Below are positions 10,106-18,271 of a DNA stretch of 64,000 nt, in pieces (position 1 is the first letter of the stretch; each line of letters opens with the position of its first letter). Below the pieces are notes generated by a model. The model had not been told where the DNA came from. It saw only the letters and a program-made list of their open reading frames with translations, and searched no databases. This DNA is from Bacteroidales bacterium M8. Its GTDB lineage: Bacteria > Bacteroidota > Bacteroidia > Bacteroidales > Muribaculaceae. The stretch is from the NCBI GenBank assembly GCA_001689495.1, contig LUJS01000039.1, forward strand, positions 45,348 to 109,347, given 5' to 3'. Position numbers and translations under genes: made by a program.

Positions 10106-11428
10106 TTGATAGACAAGAATACATTCGGCAGCCGCACTGCCCTCTTCCACACCTTCGGGTGTAAGCTCAACTTTGCCGAGACATCTACCGTGGCGCGACT
10201 GTTTGCCCAAGAGGGCATACAGCGCGTCCACACGGGCGATGTCCCGGATTATGTCGTCATAAACACCTGTTCGGTCACCGACATGGCCGACAAGAAGTGC
10301 CGTCAGGCCATACGCTCGTTTGCCCGCCGCTATCCGTCGGCCCGCATCATCGTCACCGGCTGCTATGCCCAGCTCAAGCCCGACGAGGTAGCCGCGCTGC
10401 CCGGCGTCACCGTCGTGGCCGGCAATGACCGCAAGCTGCTGCTGACCGAGTATCTGCGCGGCGAAGGCGGCAATGACGCGCACATCTATCACACCCCGAC
10501 GCGCGACATCGACACCTTCTCGCCCTCATGCTCGCGCGGAGACCGCACCCGCTATTTCCTCAAGGTTCAGGACGGGTGCGACTATTATTGCACATACTGC
10601 ACCATCCCCATGGCCCGCGGACGCAGCCGTTCGGGGCTCATTGCCGACATCGTGGCTCAGGCCCGCGAGGTGGCCGCCGAGGGTGGCAAGGAGATAGTCA
10701 TAACCGGAGTCAACATAGGCGACTTCGGCAAGCGCACCGGCGAGACTTTCCTCGACCTGTGCCGCGCGCTCGACGAGGTCGAAGGCATCGAGAGATACCG
10801 CATATCGTCGATCGAGCCCAACCTGCTCACCGACGAGACCATCGACTTCGTGGCCACGTCAAGACGCTTCATGCCTCACTTCCACATACCCCTGCAGAAC
10901 GGTTCGGACGAGGTGTTGCGCCTGATGCACCGCCGCTATGACACCGCCCTGTTCCGCGCCAAGATCGAGAAGATCCGCTCCGTGATGCCCGACGCATTCA
11001 TCGGCGTGGACCTGATTGTCGGCGCTAGAGGCGAGACCCCCGAGCGGTTCGAGGAGTCAAGGCGGTTTGTCGAGAGCCTCGACATATCGCGCCTGCATGT
11101 GTTCACATACAGCGAGCGTCCCGGCACGAGGGCACTCGACATAGACCATGTGGTGAGTCAGGAGGAGAAACACCGCCGCACGCGCATCATGCTCGGCGTG
11201 AGCGAGCGCAAGCTCGCGGGCTTCACATCGCGCTATCTGGGGACAGAGCGTCCCGTGCTGCTCGAGCATCAGCGCGCCGACGGCTCGATGGCCGGATTCA
11301 CCGACAATTATCTCAGGGTGGTGCTGGGCACTCCACACCCCGATCTCGCAAACACGGTGGTGCCCGTGCGCATAGACACGATGAACATCGAGACAGAAGA
11401 CAACCGCGGGGAGGTGGTGATGCCGTGA
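10106..11428 (+). CDS. mtaB: tRNA t6A37 methylthiotransferase (MtaB type)
   Basis: This is a radical-SAM methylthiotransferase of 440 residues. It has the N-terminal MTTase domain (HTFGCKLNFAE, NTCSVTDMAD, VTGCYAQL) with three cluster Cys residues. The radical-SAM motif is CDYYCTYC at residues 158-165, and a C-terminal TRAM-like region follows. The GCKLN motif and the absence of MiaB hallmarks point to MtaB, which converts t6A37 to ms2t6A37 in tRNA. No ATG is available near the start. A TTG at 10106, five bases after the lrp stop, is the best start. The next gene overlaps by GTGA. Confidence 0.9.
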   Translation: MIDKNTFGSRTALFHTFGCKLNFAETSTVARLFAQEGIQRVHTGDVPDYVVINTCSVTDMADKKCRQAIRSFARRYPSARIIVTGCYAQLKPDEVAALPGVTVVAGNDRKLLLTEYLRGEGGNDAHIYHTPTRDIDTFSPSCSRGDRTRYFLKVQDGCDYYCTYCTIPMARGRSRSGLIADIVAQAREVAAEGGKEIVITGVNIGDFGKRTGETFLDLCRALDEVEGIERYRISSIEPNLLTDETIDFVATSRRFMPHFHIPLQNGSDEVLRLMHRRYDTALFRAKIEKIRSVMPDAFIGVDLIVGARGETPERFEESRRFVESLDISRLHVFTYSERPGTRALDIDHVVSQEEKHRRTRIMLGVSERKLAGFTSRYLGTERPVLLEHQRADGSMAGFTDNYLRVVLGTPHPDLANTVVPVRIDTMNIETEDNRGEVVMP

Positions 11429-12432
11429 CGCGCAAGCCGGTAGCCATAATCATATTGAATTGGAACGGCGAGCGCCTGATGCGCGAATATCTTCCGTCGA
11501 TCATCGCCAACAACCCCGACGCCATTGCCGACGTCATCGTGGCCGACAACGGCTCGACAGACGGCTCACTGTCACTGCTGCGGACAGACTTTCCGCAGGT
11601 CCGTGTGCTTGAGTTCGGCGAGAATCTCGGTTTTGCCGAGGGTTATAACCGCGCAGTGCGCGATACAGCGGTCGAGTATGACTATACCCTCCTGCTCAAC
11701 TCTGACGTCAGGGCTGAGTCAGACTGGCTCACGCCACTATATGAGTTCATGACCACGCACCCCGACGCAGGCGCCTGTCAGCCCAAGATACTATCGGTCG
11801 CCGACCCGTCGAGCTTCGAGTATGCCGGCGCCGCAGGCGGTTTCCTCGACCGTCACGGCTATCCCTATTGCCGCGGACGCATATTCGACACCGTCGAGAC
11901 GGACAACGGCCAGTATGACAAGCCTATCCAAGTACACTGGGCCAGCGGCGCGTGCCTCATGGTCGACAACAGCGTCTATACCCGTGCCGGAGGTCTCGAC
12001 CCAGAATTCTTCGCCCACATGGAAGAGATAGACCTATGCTGGCGCATACGCCTGCTGGGCAAGCAGGTATGGGCCGTGCCCGACGCCGCGGTCTATCATC
12101 TCGGCGGCGGCAGCCTCCCGGCCTCCGATCCCAAGAAGACCTATCTCAACTTCAGGAACAACCTGCTCATGCTGCACAAGAACCTTCCTGACAGCGTCCG
12201 CACCGGCATATTGCTGCGCCGTCGTCTGCTCGACACCGCCGCATGGGCCAAGTTCATCGCCTCGGGAGACTTCGCACAGGCCCGGGCCGTCTGGCGCGCT
12301 CATCGCGACTTCGCATCCATGCGCCGCCGCTACAGGGAACACCCCAAGCAAAACCTGCTCAACGTCGACACGAACATCATCTTCGACTACTACATCCGCG
12401 CCCGCCACACCTACTCCTCTCTCCGTAATTGA
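11425..12432 (+). CDS. Family 2 glycosyltransferase, rhamnosyltransferase-like
   Basis: This 335-residue GT-A enzyme is probably an inner-membrane-associated transferase for a surface polysaccharide or lipid-linked sugar. It begins VAIIILNWNGERL. The nucleotide-binding part has VADNGSTDGS, then the LLNSDV block as DxD equivalent (about residues 90-96), and later GLDPEFFAHMEEIDLCWR. These are hallmarks of the WbbL-like GT2 subgroup. The start is GTG at 11425, in a GTGA overlap with mtaB. Its stop is only three bases from the converging hydrolase gene. The donor and acceptor sugars are unknown. Confidence 0.85.
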   Translation: MTRKPVAIIILNWNGERLMREYLPSIIANNPDAIADVIVADNGSTDGSLSLLRTDFPQVRVLEFGENLGFAEGYNRAVRDTAVEYDYTLLLNSDVRAESDWLTPLYEFMTTHPDAGACQPKILSVADPSSFEYAGAAGGFLDRHGYPYCRGRIFDTVETDNGQYDKPIQVHWASGACLMVDNSVYTRAGGLDPEFFAHMEEIDLCWRIRLLGKQVWAVPDAAVYHLGGGSLPASDPKKTYLNFRNNLLMLHKNLPDSVRTGILLRRRLLDTAAWAKFIASGDFAQARAVWRAHRDFASMRRRYREHPKQNLLNVDTNIIFDYYIRARHTYSSLRN

Positions 12433-12435
12433 CTT

Positions 12436-13383
12436 TTACAATCCTTTCCGGTCAAGCCACTCGAACATTGCCTCGTAGACCTGCGTCCTGACGGGTAGGG
12501 GAGAGAGTACGAGGTCGTGGAGGCCGACGCGGATGGTTACTTCGGTGACGTCGGGGCCCAGCAATCTGCCGGCCTCGGCCATGGTCTTTACGTTGAGAAC
12601 TGCGTCAGAGGTTGCAAACTGGTGCGTAGTGCCGTTTGCCGGAGCTGATTTGTCTGAATGCATCAGCAGCACCGGTACCTTTATTCCGCCATGTCGCACT
12701 TCGTGCTGGGCGTTGTCTATGGCCCGCACCCACTCGGCCGTGACCGGGGGCATTATGTCAGGCTTCCACTCGGTGTTATAATCCCACTCACCCCCGAGGT
12801 GGCGCGCCAGCGTGGCAGCATAGCGGTTGGTGCCGTCGCCGCTCATGTGCAGCGACGGATAGAAACGAGAGATGAACTTCAATACGGGCACGCCGAAATG
12901 TATCAGCAATGGCGAGAGATTCCACGTCAGGAACGGGCTGGTGAGTATCAGCCCCCTGACTGACTTGTCCGGGTCGCTCTCCATGTATAGCGAGGTGGTG
13001 AGACCTCCGGTCGAGTGTCCCATCAGTATTATTTCGGTGATGCCGTTATCCTTCATCGCCCGGATGCCGGCCTCGATGTCGGGAAAATACTCCCTGAGGT
13101 CGCGCACGCGGAACATCGTGTCGCCCGGGAAGAGCGAACGCCCGTAGCGACGCAGGTCAACTCCATAGAAACCATAGCCGTGTCCGACAAAACGGTCGGC
13201 CATTGATTTCTGGAAGAAGTAATCGCTGAATCCGTGCACATAGAGCACACCCCTTGCAGCCGGGTTTTCCGGCAAACGGCGCACCACCGTGCAGCGCACG
13301 GGCCCGGCGTAATCCCGGCCCTGATCCACGCGGGTCATCTCGAAACCGGGCCCGAGTATGTCGGGCTGCCACACCGCGCTCAT
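12436..13383 (-). CDS. Alpha/beta hydrolase, monoglyceride-lipase / S33 type
   Basis: This 315-residue cytosolic hydrolase has the nucleophile elbow GHSTGG (Ser at residue 124) after YVHGFSDYF, which forms the oxyanion region near residue 49. A late His in VGLHDLVLS fits the catalytic triad. The pattern matches the Hydrolase_4 / lysophospholipase-like family, whose substrates are esters such as monoacylglycerols. The natural substrate here is unknown. Its ATG overlaps the stop of the aldo/keto reductase by 4 bases, so the two form an operon read on the minus strand. Confidence 0.83.
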   Translation of the reverse strand: MSAVWQPDILGPGFEMTRVDQGRDYAGPVRCTVVRRLPENPAARGVLYVHGFSDYFFQKSMADRFVGHGYGFYGVDLRRYGRSLFPGDTMFRVRDLREYFPDIEAGIRAMKDNGITEIILMGHSTGGLTTSLYMESDPDKSVRGLILTSPFLTWNLSPLLIHFGVPVLKFISRFYPSLHMSGDGTNRYAATLARHLGGEWDYNTEWKPDIMPPVTAEWVRAIDNAQHEVRHGGIKVPVLLMHSDKSAPANGTTHQFATSDAVLNVKTMAEAGRLLGPDVTEVTIRVGLHDLVLSPLPVRTQVYEAMFEWLDRKGL

Positions 13384-14381
13384 AGGCTCAGGCTGTCAAT
13401 GCGCGCCAGCTCCTCGTCGCTGAAGTCGATGTTGCCCAGCGCCTCGAGGTTGCCTGCAAGCTGTTGTTCCGAGCTTGCGCCGACTATGACGGACGTCACA
13501 CCCTTGTGAGCCAGCACCCATGCCAGCGACATCTGGGCCAGCGACTGACCGCGGCGGGCGGCGATGTCGTTGAGGCCGTTGAGGCGGGCGACGAGTTCGG
13601 GTGTAATGGCATCGGCTGTGAGATGCGTGCCGCGAGCCGCGCGCGAGTCGGCGGGAATGCCGTTCAGATAGCGGTCGGTGAGCAGGCCCTGTGCCAGCGG
13701 CGAGAATGCCACCATGCCGCTCCCCGCGGCCTCGGCGGCGGTGAGACATCCGTCGGTCACCACCTGACGGTCGAGTATGTTGAGGCGGTCCTGCAGCAGC
13801 AGGCAGGGGCATTCGTGCCTCTCGAGATAGTCGAGACCATATTTCAGCGCCTCGAGCGGCCAGCGCGAGATGCCCACATAGAGCGACTTGCCAGAGCGCA
13901 CTATGTCGACCAGCACGCGCAGGGTCTCGTCGAGCGGAGTCACGGGGTCATAACGGTGGATATAGAACACATCCACATACTCAAGATTCATGCGCCTGAG
14001 GCTCTGGTCGAGCGAGGCCATGAGATACTTGCGGCTGCCCCAGTTGCCATACGGTCCGGGCCACATGTCGTATCCGGCCTTGGTCGAGATGAACATCTCG
14101 TCGCGATAGGGCCTGAACGAGTCGCGCATGGCGCGTCCGAAAGTCTCCTCGGCCGTGCCGTAGGGGGGACCATAGTTGTTGGCGAGGTCAAAATGGGTTA
14201 TGCCGTGGTCGAACGCATAGTGTAGCATGCCGCGCGAGCGTCTGTATGGCACCGTGGCGCCGAAATTCTGCCACAGGCCCAGCGAGACCGCCGGCAGCTC
14301 GATGCCGCTGCGGCCACAGCGGCGATATGTCATTCCGGCGTCATATCTTTCGCCCGAAGCCTTGTATATATCCTCTATCAT
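13380..14381 (-). CDS. Aldo/keto reductase, YghZ/Gpr type
   Basis: This NADPH-dependent reductase has 333 residues. The catalytic tetrad can be read: Asp65 and Tyr70 in DLANNYGPPYG, Lys101 in ISTKAGYDM, and His142 in YIHRYDP. The DLANNYGPPYG block and the WPGPYG stretch are typical of the AKR14 group (YghZ, L-glyceraldehyde-3-phosphate reductase; also Kv-beta-like). A role in aldehyde or methylglyoxal detoxification is an inference. It is the first gene of a two-gene operon with the downstream hydrolase. It has a clear -7 box upstream. Confidence 0.9.
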   Translation of the reverse strand: MIEDIYKASGERYDAGMTYRRCGRSGIELPAVSLGLWQNFGATVPYRRSRGMLHYAFDHGITHFDLANNYGPPYGTAEETFGRAMRDSFRPYRDEMFISTKAGYDMWPGPYGNWGSRKYLMASLDQSLRRMNLEYVDVFYIHRYDPVTPLDETLRVLVDIVRSGKSLYVGISRWPLEALKYGLDYLERHECPCLLLQDRLNILDRQVVTDGCLTAAEAAGSGMVAFSPLAQGLLTDRYLNGIPADSRAARGTHLTADAITPELVARLNGLNDIAARRGQSLAQMSLAWVLAHKGVTSVIVGASSEQQLAGNLEALGNIDFSDEELARIDSLSL

Positions 14382-14417
14382 CTTGGTCAGGTATTATATG
14401 TAATGATTTTACACTCG

Positions 14418-14425
14418 CAAAATTA
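14418..14425 (-). promoter_or_regulatory. -7 box of the aldo/keto reductase operon
   Basis: On the minus strand this reads TAATTTTG, a perfect -7 element 37 bases before the start codon. No convincing TTG is seen at the matching upstream distance. That upstream part overlaps the hairpin that ends the OmpA-domain gene. Confidence 0.6.
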
Positions 14426-14449
14426 CAAAAATATTCGACACGACATAAT

Positions 14450-14480
14450 CGCGGCCCCGCATATTGTCAGCGGAGCCGCG
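14450..14480 (-). terminator. Hairpin downstream of the OmpA-domain gene
   Basis: An 11-bp GC-rich inverted repeat (14450-14460 with 14470-14480, one mismatch) lies just after the OmpA-domain gene on the minus strand. No T-run follows at once, so it may be a weak terminator or an RNA-stabilising 3' end. Confidence 0.55.
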
Positions 14481-14507
14481 AATGATCTGATTTAATATCC
14501 GTATCCG

Positions 14508-15176
14508 TCATTTGCCCAGATGCACCTCTGCGCGGCGGTTCTGAGCCACGGTGGGATACTTGTGTGTCTGTCCGAGACCCTGTGTCTTTACATGATCGGC
14601 GGGAACGCCGTGAGCTATGAGATATGCGCCCACCTTGTTGGCACGCTTCTCGCTCAGCTTCTGGTTGTAGGCGGCACGTCCGCTCTCGTCGGTATATGCC
14701 ACGACGGTGACATAGGCTCCGGTTTCGGCGGCACGCTTGGCCACGCTGTTCAGTGCCTTGTTCTCGACGATGTCAGACCCGTCGAGCGGGAACAGATAGA
14801 CGACATCCTGCGGGGCAGTGGCCACAGCCGTGGCTGTCGCCTCGGCGCCCGAGGTGCTTGCTATGCCCGACATGCGTGCCGTGCGTGTGGCAGGCATGGT
14901 GCTTTCGGTGTTATATGCGGTGATGGTGCCGTCGGTATCGTGTGCCCTGTCAGAGAAGAAGAATATCGCCCCTACGAACAGAGCTATGGCCAATGCGGCC
15001 AGTGCGGCCCAACCTACAGATCCCATGCCGCGTACCTCTTCGACATCGGCCGTCGAGGCCGGACGGGCCTTGGCTGCCATGGGCGCAGCCGCAGCTTTCT
15101 TTTCGGCGTGTGCGGGCAATTCCAGTGGTTCGGGATGCTCCGGAAGCCTTTCCTGATAATCATTGCGGGTATCCAT
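14508..15176 (-). CDS. OmpA-family domain protein with one membrane anchor
   Basis: The protein has 222 residues with the start at the ATG of MDTRNDYQE; an in-frame TTG two codons earlier is unlikely. It has a charged, Ala-rich N-terminus (1-55) and one transmembrane helix at about 57-75 (WAALAALAIALFVGAIFFF). A Thr/Ala-rich spacer leads to an OmpA C-terminal peptidoglycan-binding domain (about 120-222: VVYLFPLDGS, ANKVGAYLIAHGVPADHVKT, NRRAEVHL). The layout suggests an inner-membrane protein reaching to the cell wall rather than a beta barrel. The neighbours give no further clue. Confidence 0.8.
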   Translation of the reverse strand: MDTRNDYQERLPEHPEPLELPAHAEKKAAAAPMAAKARPASTADVEEVRGMGSVGWAALAALAIALFVGAIFFFSDRAHDTDGTITAYNTESTMPATRTARMSGIASTSGAEATATAVATAPQDVVYLFPLDGSDIVENKALNSVAKRAAETGAYVTVVAYTDESGRAAYNQKLSEKRANKVGAYLIAHGVPADHVKTQGLGQTHKYPTVAQNRRAEVHLGK

Positions 15177-15252
15177 AATCAATACTTTTTAGTTGAGGAG
15201 AAATCATTTATCGTAGTTATAACACCCGCCGACGGCTAAAATATCATAAATG

Positions 15253-15272
15253 ATTGTTAATAACAATTGTTA
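15253..15272. promoter_or_regulatory. Two overlapping palindromes, probable operator
   Basis: A perfect 15-bp palindrome (ATTGTTA-A-TAACAAT, 15253-15267) overlaps a perfect 12-bp palindrome (TAACAATTGTTA, 15261-15272). Both run into the TTG of the Nudix promoter in a divergent intergenic region. A dimeric repressor could block that promoter here. Confidence 0.5.
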
Positions 15273-15297
15273 ATCTTGTGCGAAAGACGTAATTTTG
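15268..15297 (+). promoter_or_regulatory. Promoter of the Nudix gene
   Basis: TTG at 15268-15270, 19 bp, then TAATTTTG at 15290-15297, 22 bases before the start codon. Confidence 0.85.
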
Positions 15298-15319
15298 TCA
15301 TCAAAATCAAATATCAGGC

Positions 15320-15823
15320 ATGAATTCAGACAACTCCAACGAACTCCTCCCCATAGTCGACCCTGACGGACGCCAGACCGGCACCGCTACCCGCGGCGAA
15401 TGTCATTCGGGCGTCGGCAAGCCGCTCCATCCCGTGGTACACCTGCACCTGTTCGACCCACAGGGGCGTCTGTATCTGCAGCGCAGGCCCGAATGGAAGG
15501 ACATCCAGCCCGGCAAGTGGGACACCGCCGTGGGGGGCCACATGGATCCGGGCGAGACCGTAGACGAGGCCCTGCGCCGCGAGGCACGCGAGGAACTGGG
15601 CATCGAGGGTTTCGTCCCCGAGCCAATGACACGCTATGTATTCGAATCAGACCGCGAGCGCGAGCTGGTCAACACCTTCCGCACCGTGTGGGATGCCCCC
15701 GTCGCCCCGTCGGACGAGACCGCGGGCGGACGCTTCTGGCCTCTCGACGAGATCAGGGCATCGCTCGGCAAGGGCGTCTTCACCCCCAACTTCGAGCAGG
15801 AGTTCGCCCGGCTGTTCGGTTAG
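15320..15823 (+). CDS. Nudix hydrolase, YfcD-like
   Basis: This is a 167-residue Nudix enzyme. The Nudix box spans about residues 73-95 and keeps every key position: Gly73, the Glu after DPG, and the REAREELG core with the metal-binding Glu residues. The sequence before the box (HLHLFDPQGRLYLQRRPEWK) resembles the YfcD / isopentenyl-diphosphate-isomerase-like branch. Such enzymes cleave nucleoside diphosphate-linked compounds, but the exact substrate is unknown. The last bases overlap the end of the converging yjbQ gene by 4 nt. Confidence 0.88.
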   Translation: MNSDNSNELLPIVDPDGRQTGTATRGECHSGVGKPLHPVVHLHLFDPQGRLYLQRRPEWKDIQPGKWDTAVGGHMDPGETVDEALRREAREELGIEGFVPEPMTRYVFESDRERELVNTFRTVWDAPVAPSDETAGGRFWPLDEIRASLGKGVFTPNFEQEFARLFG

Positions 15824-16230
15824 CCCACCACGGTCGCGACCACGCGGCGCGGGCCTCCATAGTCGCGGAACTCGCAAAGATATATCCCCTGCCAAGTCCC
15901 GAGATTCAGACGCCCGTTCGTGACAGGTATAGTGAGCGACGGGCCCACGAGCACGCTCAGCGCATGCGACGGCATGTCGTCGGGCCCCTCGTCGGTGTGC
16001 AGGTAATAGGGAGCGTTCTCGGGCACCATGCGCTCGAAAATCTGACGCAGGTCGCGACGCACGTCGGGGTCTGCGTTCTCGTTTATGGCCAGCGCCGCCG
16101 ACGTATGCTTGATGAGCAGGTTGAGCAGTCCGGTCTCGGGCAGCTCGGGGATACGGCCAAGCACCTCGCGCGTCACCAGATGGATGCCGCGGGGCATGGC
16201 GGAGAGCGAGAATTCTATCTGTCTTACCAT
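15820..16230 (-). CDS. yjbQ: YjbQ-family protein (UPF0047)
   Basis: This 136-residue single-domain protein has the conserved family blocks LLIKHTSAALAINENADPDV (about 40-59) and YLHTDEGPDDMPSHA (about 76-90), and ends with LGTWQGIYLCEFRDYGG. The invariant His and Asp residues suggest a metal site. Some relatives have thiamine-phosphate-synthase-like activity in vitro, but the physiological role is unsettled. It converges with the Nudix gene and lies 10 bases downstream of the DUF4422 gene on the same strand, so it probably ends the glf operon. Confidence 0.9.
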   Translation of the reverse strand: MVRQIEFSLSAMPRGIHLVTREVLGRIPELPETGLLNLLIKHTSAALAINENADPDVRRDLRQIFERMVPENAPYYLHTDEGPDDMPSHALSVLVGPSLTIPVTNGRLNLGTWQGIYLCEFRDYGGPRRVVATVVG

Positions 16231-16240
16231 AGCATGGGGG

Positions 16241-17044
16241 TCATTTCAGGAATGCCACGGTGAGCTCGCGCACCTTGAGCGAGTCAACCACGGCCTTGTA
16301 GTTGATGAATGTATCGGTGAGCAGCTCGGCGATATAGCCCAGCTTGCGGCTGAAAATCTTCTCGCCGCGCAGGTCGGTCAGGTAACCCTCTGAGATCAGG
16401 GTCGACTTTATGTCCTCGATGACCGAGAACATGAACGTGCAATACTCGTCAAACAGGTCGTTGCGCATCACGGCCATGTTGCCGAAATAGAGCCTGTGCG
16501 ACTTGAGCCCCTTACGGGCAAAGGGGAGATACGAGGGGTAGAGCCTACCCACCGAGGCCGTCATCAGGTCTATCAGCTCGGCGCCCGCGAGCATGAAGAA
16601 GTTGCGTATCCTCAGTCGGCTCACCGAGCGCTTGGTGGTAACGATGTCATGGCTCTCCAACAGCCGCGGCAGCTCCTCTGCCGTGCGGTCGGCTATGGCG
16701 GCAAACCGGGCCGCGTCGCACTCGATCACGGGCAGATACTTGCGCCGCACCACCGAGCGATAGGCCATGCGCACGTTGACCATCGGGTGATGGTCCGTAT
16801 CGAGAATCCTGCGATAGTGGAACAGGCCCTTGGCATCGGCCTTGACATTCTTCCATATCCAATACAGGGCGGTGAGCTCGCAGAGATAGCCGTTCTCGTC
16901 CGAGATATTGTCGCCCTCGTTGTCGCAGCGCATGCCCAGATCAATGTCGGGGTGCAGGGCCTTGCCCACCTGAAGGGGTATGTAGACGGGATTGTCGAGG
17001 ATAAGAGAGGGTTTGTGGTATGCCACAACTACTTTCACTTCCAT
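16241..17044 (-). CDS. DUF4422 glycosyltransferase
   Basis: This 267-residue protein carries the DUF4422 signature: CDNEGDNISDENGYLCELTA near residue 45 and GLFHYRRIL near 75. This family occurs in capsule and O-antigen clusters and is predicted to transfer sugars, often galactofuranose. That fits its position: it overlaps the UDP-galactopyranose mutase gene by 10 bases on the same strand. No signal peptide or membrane helix is seen, so it should act at the cytosolic face of the membrane. Activity is inferred from family and context. Confidence 0.82.
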   Translation of the reverse strand: MEVKVVVAYHKPSLILDNPVYIPLQVGKALHPDIDLGMRCDNEGDNISDENGYLCELTALYWIWKNVKADAKGLFHYRRILDTDHHPMVNVRMAYRSVVRRKYLPVIECDAARFAAIADRTAEELPRLLESHDIVTTKRSVSRLRIRNFFMLAGAELIDLMTASVGRLYPSYLPFARKGLKSHRLYFGNMAVMRNDLFDEYCTFMFSVIEDIKSTLISEGYLTDLRGEKIFSRKLGYIAELLTDTFINYKAVVDSLKVRELTVAFLK

Positions 17045-18171
17045 AAGTCAAGTGCTTTTCTTATTACGGGTGCCATGTCATAATATTTGTACTCGGCCAG
17101 ACGTCCGCCGAAAATCACGTCCGGCTCGGCGTCGGCGAGTGCCTTGTATCGGGCCAGCAGCGCGGTGTTGCGCTCGTTGTTGACGGGATAGAACGGCTCC
17201 ATGCCCTCGGTCCACTCCTGCGAGTATTCTCGCGAGATCACCGTGCGGGGATTGTCATAGACGGCATCGCCGAACGTCTCGAAGTGCTTGTGCTCGATGA
17301 CGCGGGTATAGGGCACCGAGGCCGCCGCATAGTTGAACACGGCGTTGCCCTGATGGTTAGGCGTGTCGAGCGTCTCGGTCTCGAAACGGACGGTGCGATA
17401 CTCGAGGCGGCCGAATCTATAGCCGTAGAACTCGTCTATGGCGCCGGTGAACACCATCTTGCGGGCCATCGAGCGCCATCCCTCGGGGTCGTCGAAATAG
17501 TCTGCGCCCGTGCGCACCTCTATCCCCTCGAGCAGGGCGTCGGTCAGCCTGTTGTATCCCCCCTCGGGGATGCCCTGATACGAATCGTTGAAATAATTGT
17601 TGTCGTACGTCATCCTGACGGGCAGACGCCTGATGATGAACGGCGGCATCTGCGAGCAAGGGCGTCCCCACTGCTTTTCGGTATACTCCCTGATGAGCAG
17701 CTCGTATATGTCGCGGCCCACCAGCGAGAGGGCCTGCTCCTCGAGATTGCGGGGCTTGTCGGCGCCGTCGGCCTTCATGCGTTCGACGGCGTCGCGGCAC
17801 TGCGCGTCAATGATGGCGCGGGCCTCGACAGGCGTCGTCACCCCCCACAGCCGCGAGAAGGTGTTCATGTTGAACGGCAGGTTGAATATCCTGCCGTCGG
17901 GCGCCACGGCGATGGGCGAATTGGTATAGCGGTTGAAAGGTACGAGCGCGTTGACAAACTCCCAGACCTCGCGGTCTGAGGTATGAAAGATGTGCGCCCC
18001 GTACTTGTGGACGTTGATGCCGCTGATATTCTCGCAATATATGTTGCCCCCGGTGTGCGGTCGTCTGTCAATGACGAGACATTTGTGCCCGTGACGGCGG
18101 GCCTGATGGGCGAATGTCGAACCGAAAAGTCCCGCCCCTACTATTAGATAGTCAAATTCCTTGTCAGCCAT
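17035..18171 (-). CDS. glf: UDP-galactopyranose mutase
   Basis: This FAD-dependent enzyme of 378 residues converts UDP-galactopyranose to UDP-galactofuranose. The N-terminal Rossmann motif VGAGLFGSTFA binds FAD, followed by VIDRRPHTGGNIY and the substrate-site block HKYGAHIFHTS (about 54-64). Conserved Trp, Tyr and Arg positions such as EKQWGRP (residue 165 region) are present. It is the first gene of the glf / DUF4422 / yjbQ run, which suggests the cell makes galactofuranose-containing glycans. The full family length is present. Confidence 0.95.
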   Translation of the reverse strand: MADKEFDYLIVGAGLFGSTFAHQARRHGHKCLVIDRRPHTGGNIYCENISGINVHKYGAHIFHTSDREVWEFVNALVPFNRYTNSPIAVAPDGRIFNLPFNMNTFSRLWGVTTPVEARAIIDAQCRDAVERMKADGADKPRNLEEQALSLVGRDIYELLIREYTEKQWGRPCSQMPPFIIRRLPVRMTYDNNYFNDSYQGIPEGGYNRLTDALLEGIEVRTGADYFDDPEGWRSMARKMVFTGAIDEFYGYRFGRLEYRTVRFETETLDTPNHQGNAVFNYAAASVPYTRVIEHKHFETFGDAVYDNPRTVISREYSQEWTEGMEPFYPVNNERNTALLARYKALADAEPDVIFGGRLAEYKYYDMAPVIRKALDLWK

Positions 18172-18216
18172 CGGCCTGATAAATCTATGTTTACGGGTGC
18201 TCCGGCCAACGGAGCG

Positions 18217-18256
18217 GGGACAGCCGCACGGACTCGACGTCCTCGGCGGCTGTCCC
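18217..18256 (-). terminator. Strong hairpin between the acetylesterase gene and glf
   Basis: A perfect 11-bp stem (18217-18227 with 18246-18256) lies 16 bases after the stop of the acetylesterase-like gene. A second small hairpin follows at about 18200-18216. Neither has a T-run, so termination may need Rho. Confidence 0.5.
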
Positions 18257-18271
18257 TGTGTGTCGGTGAAA

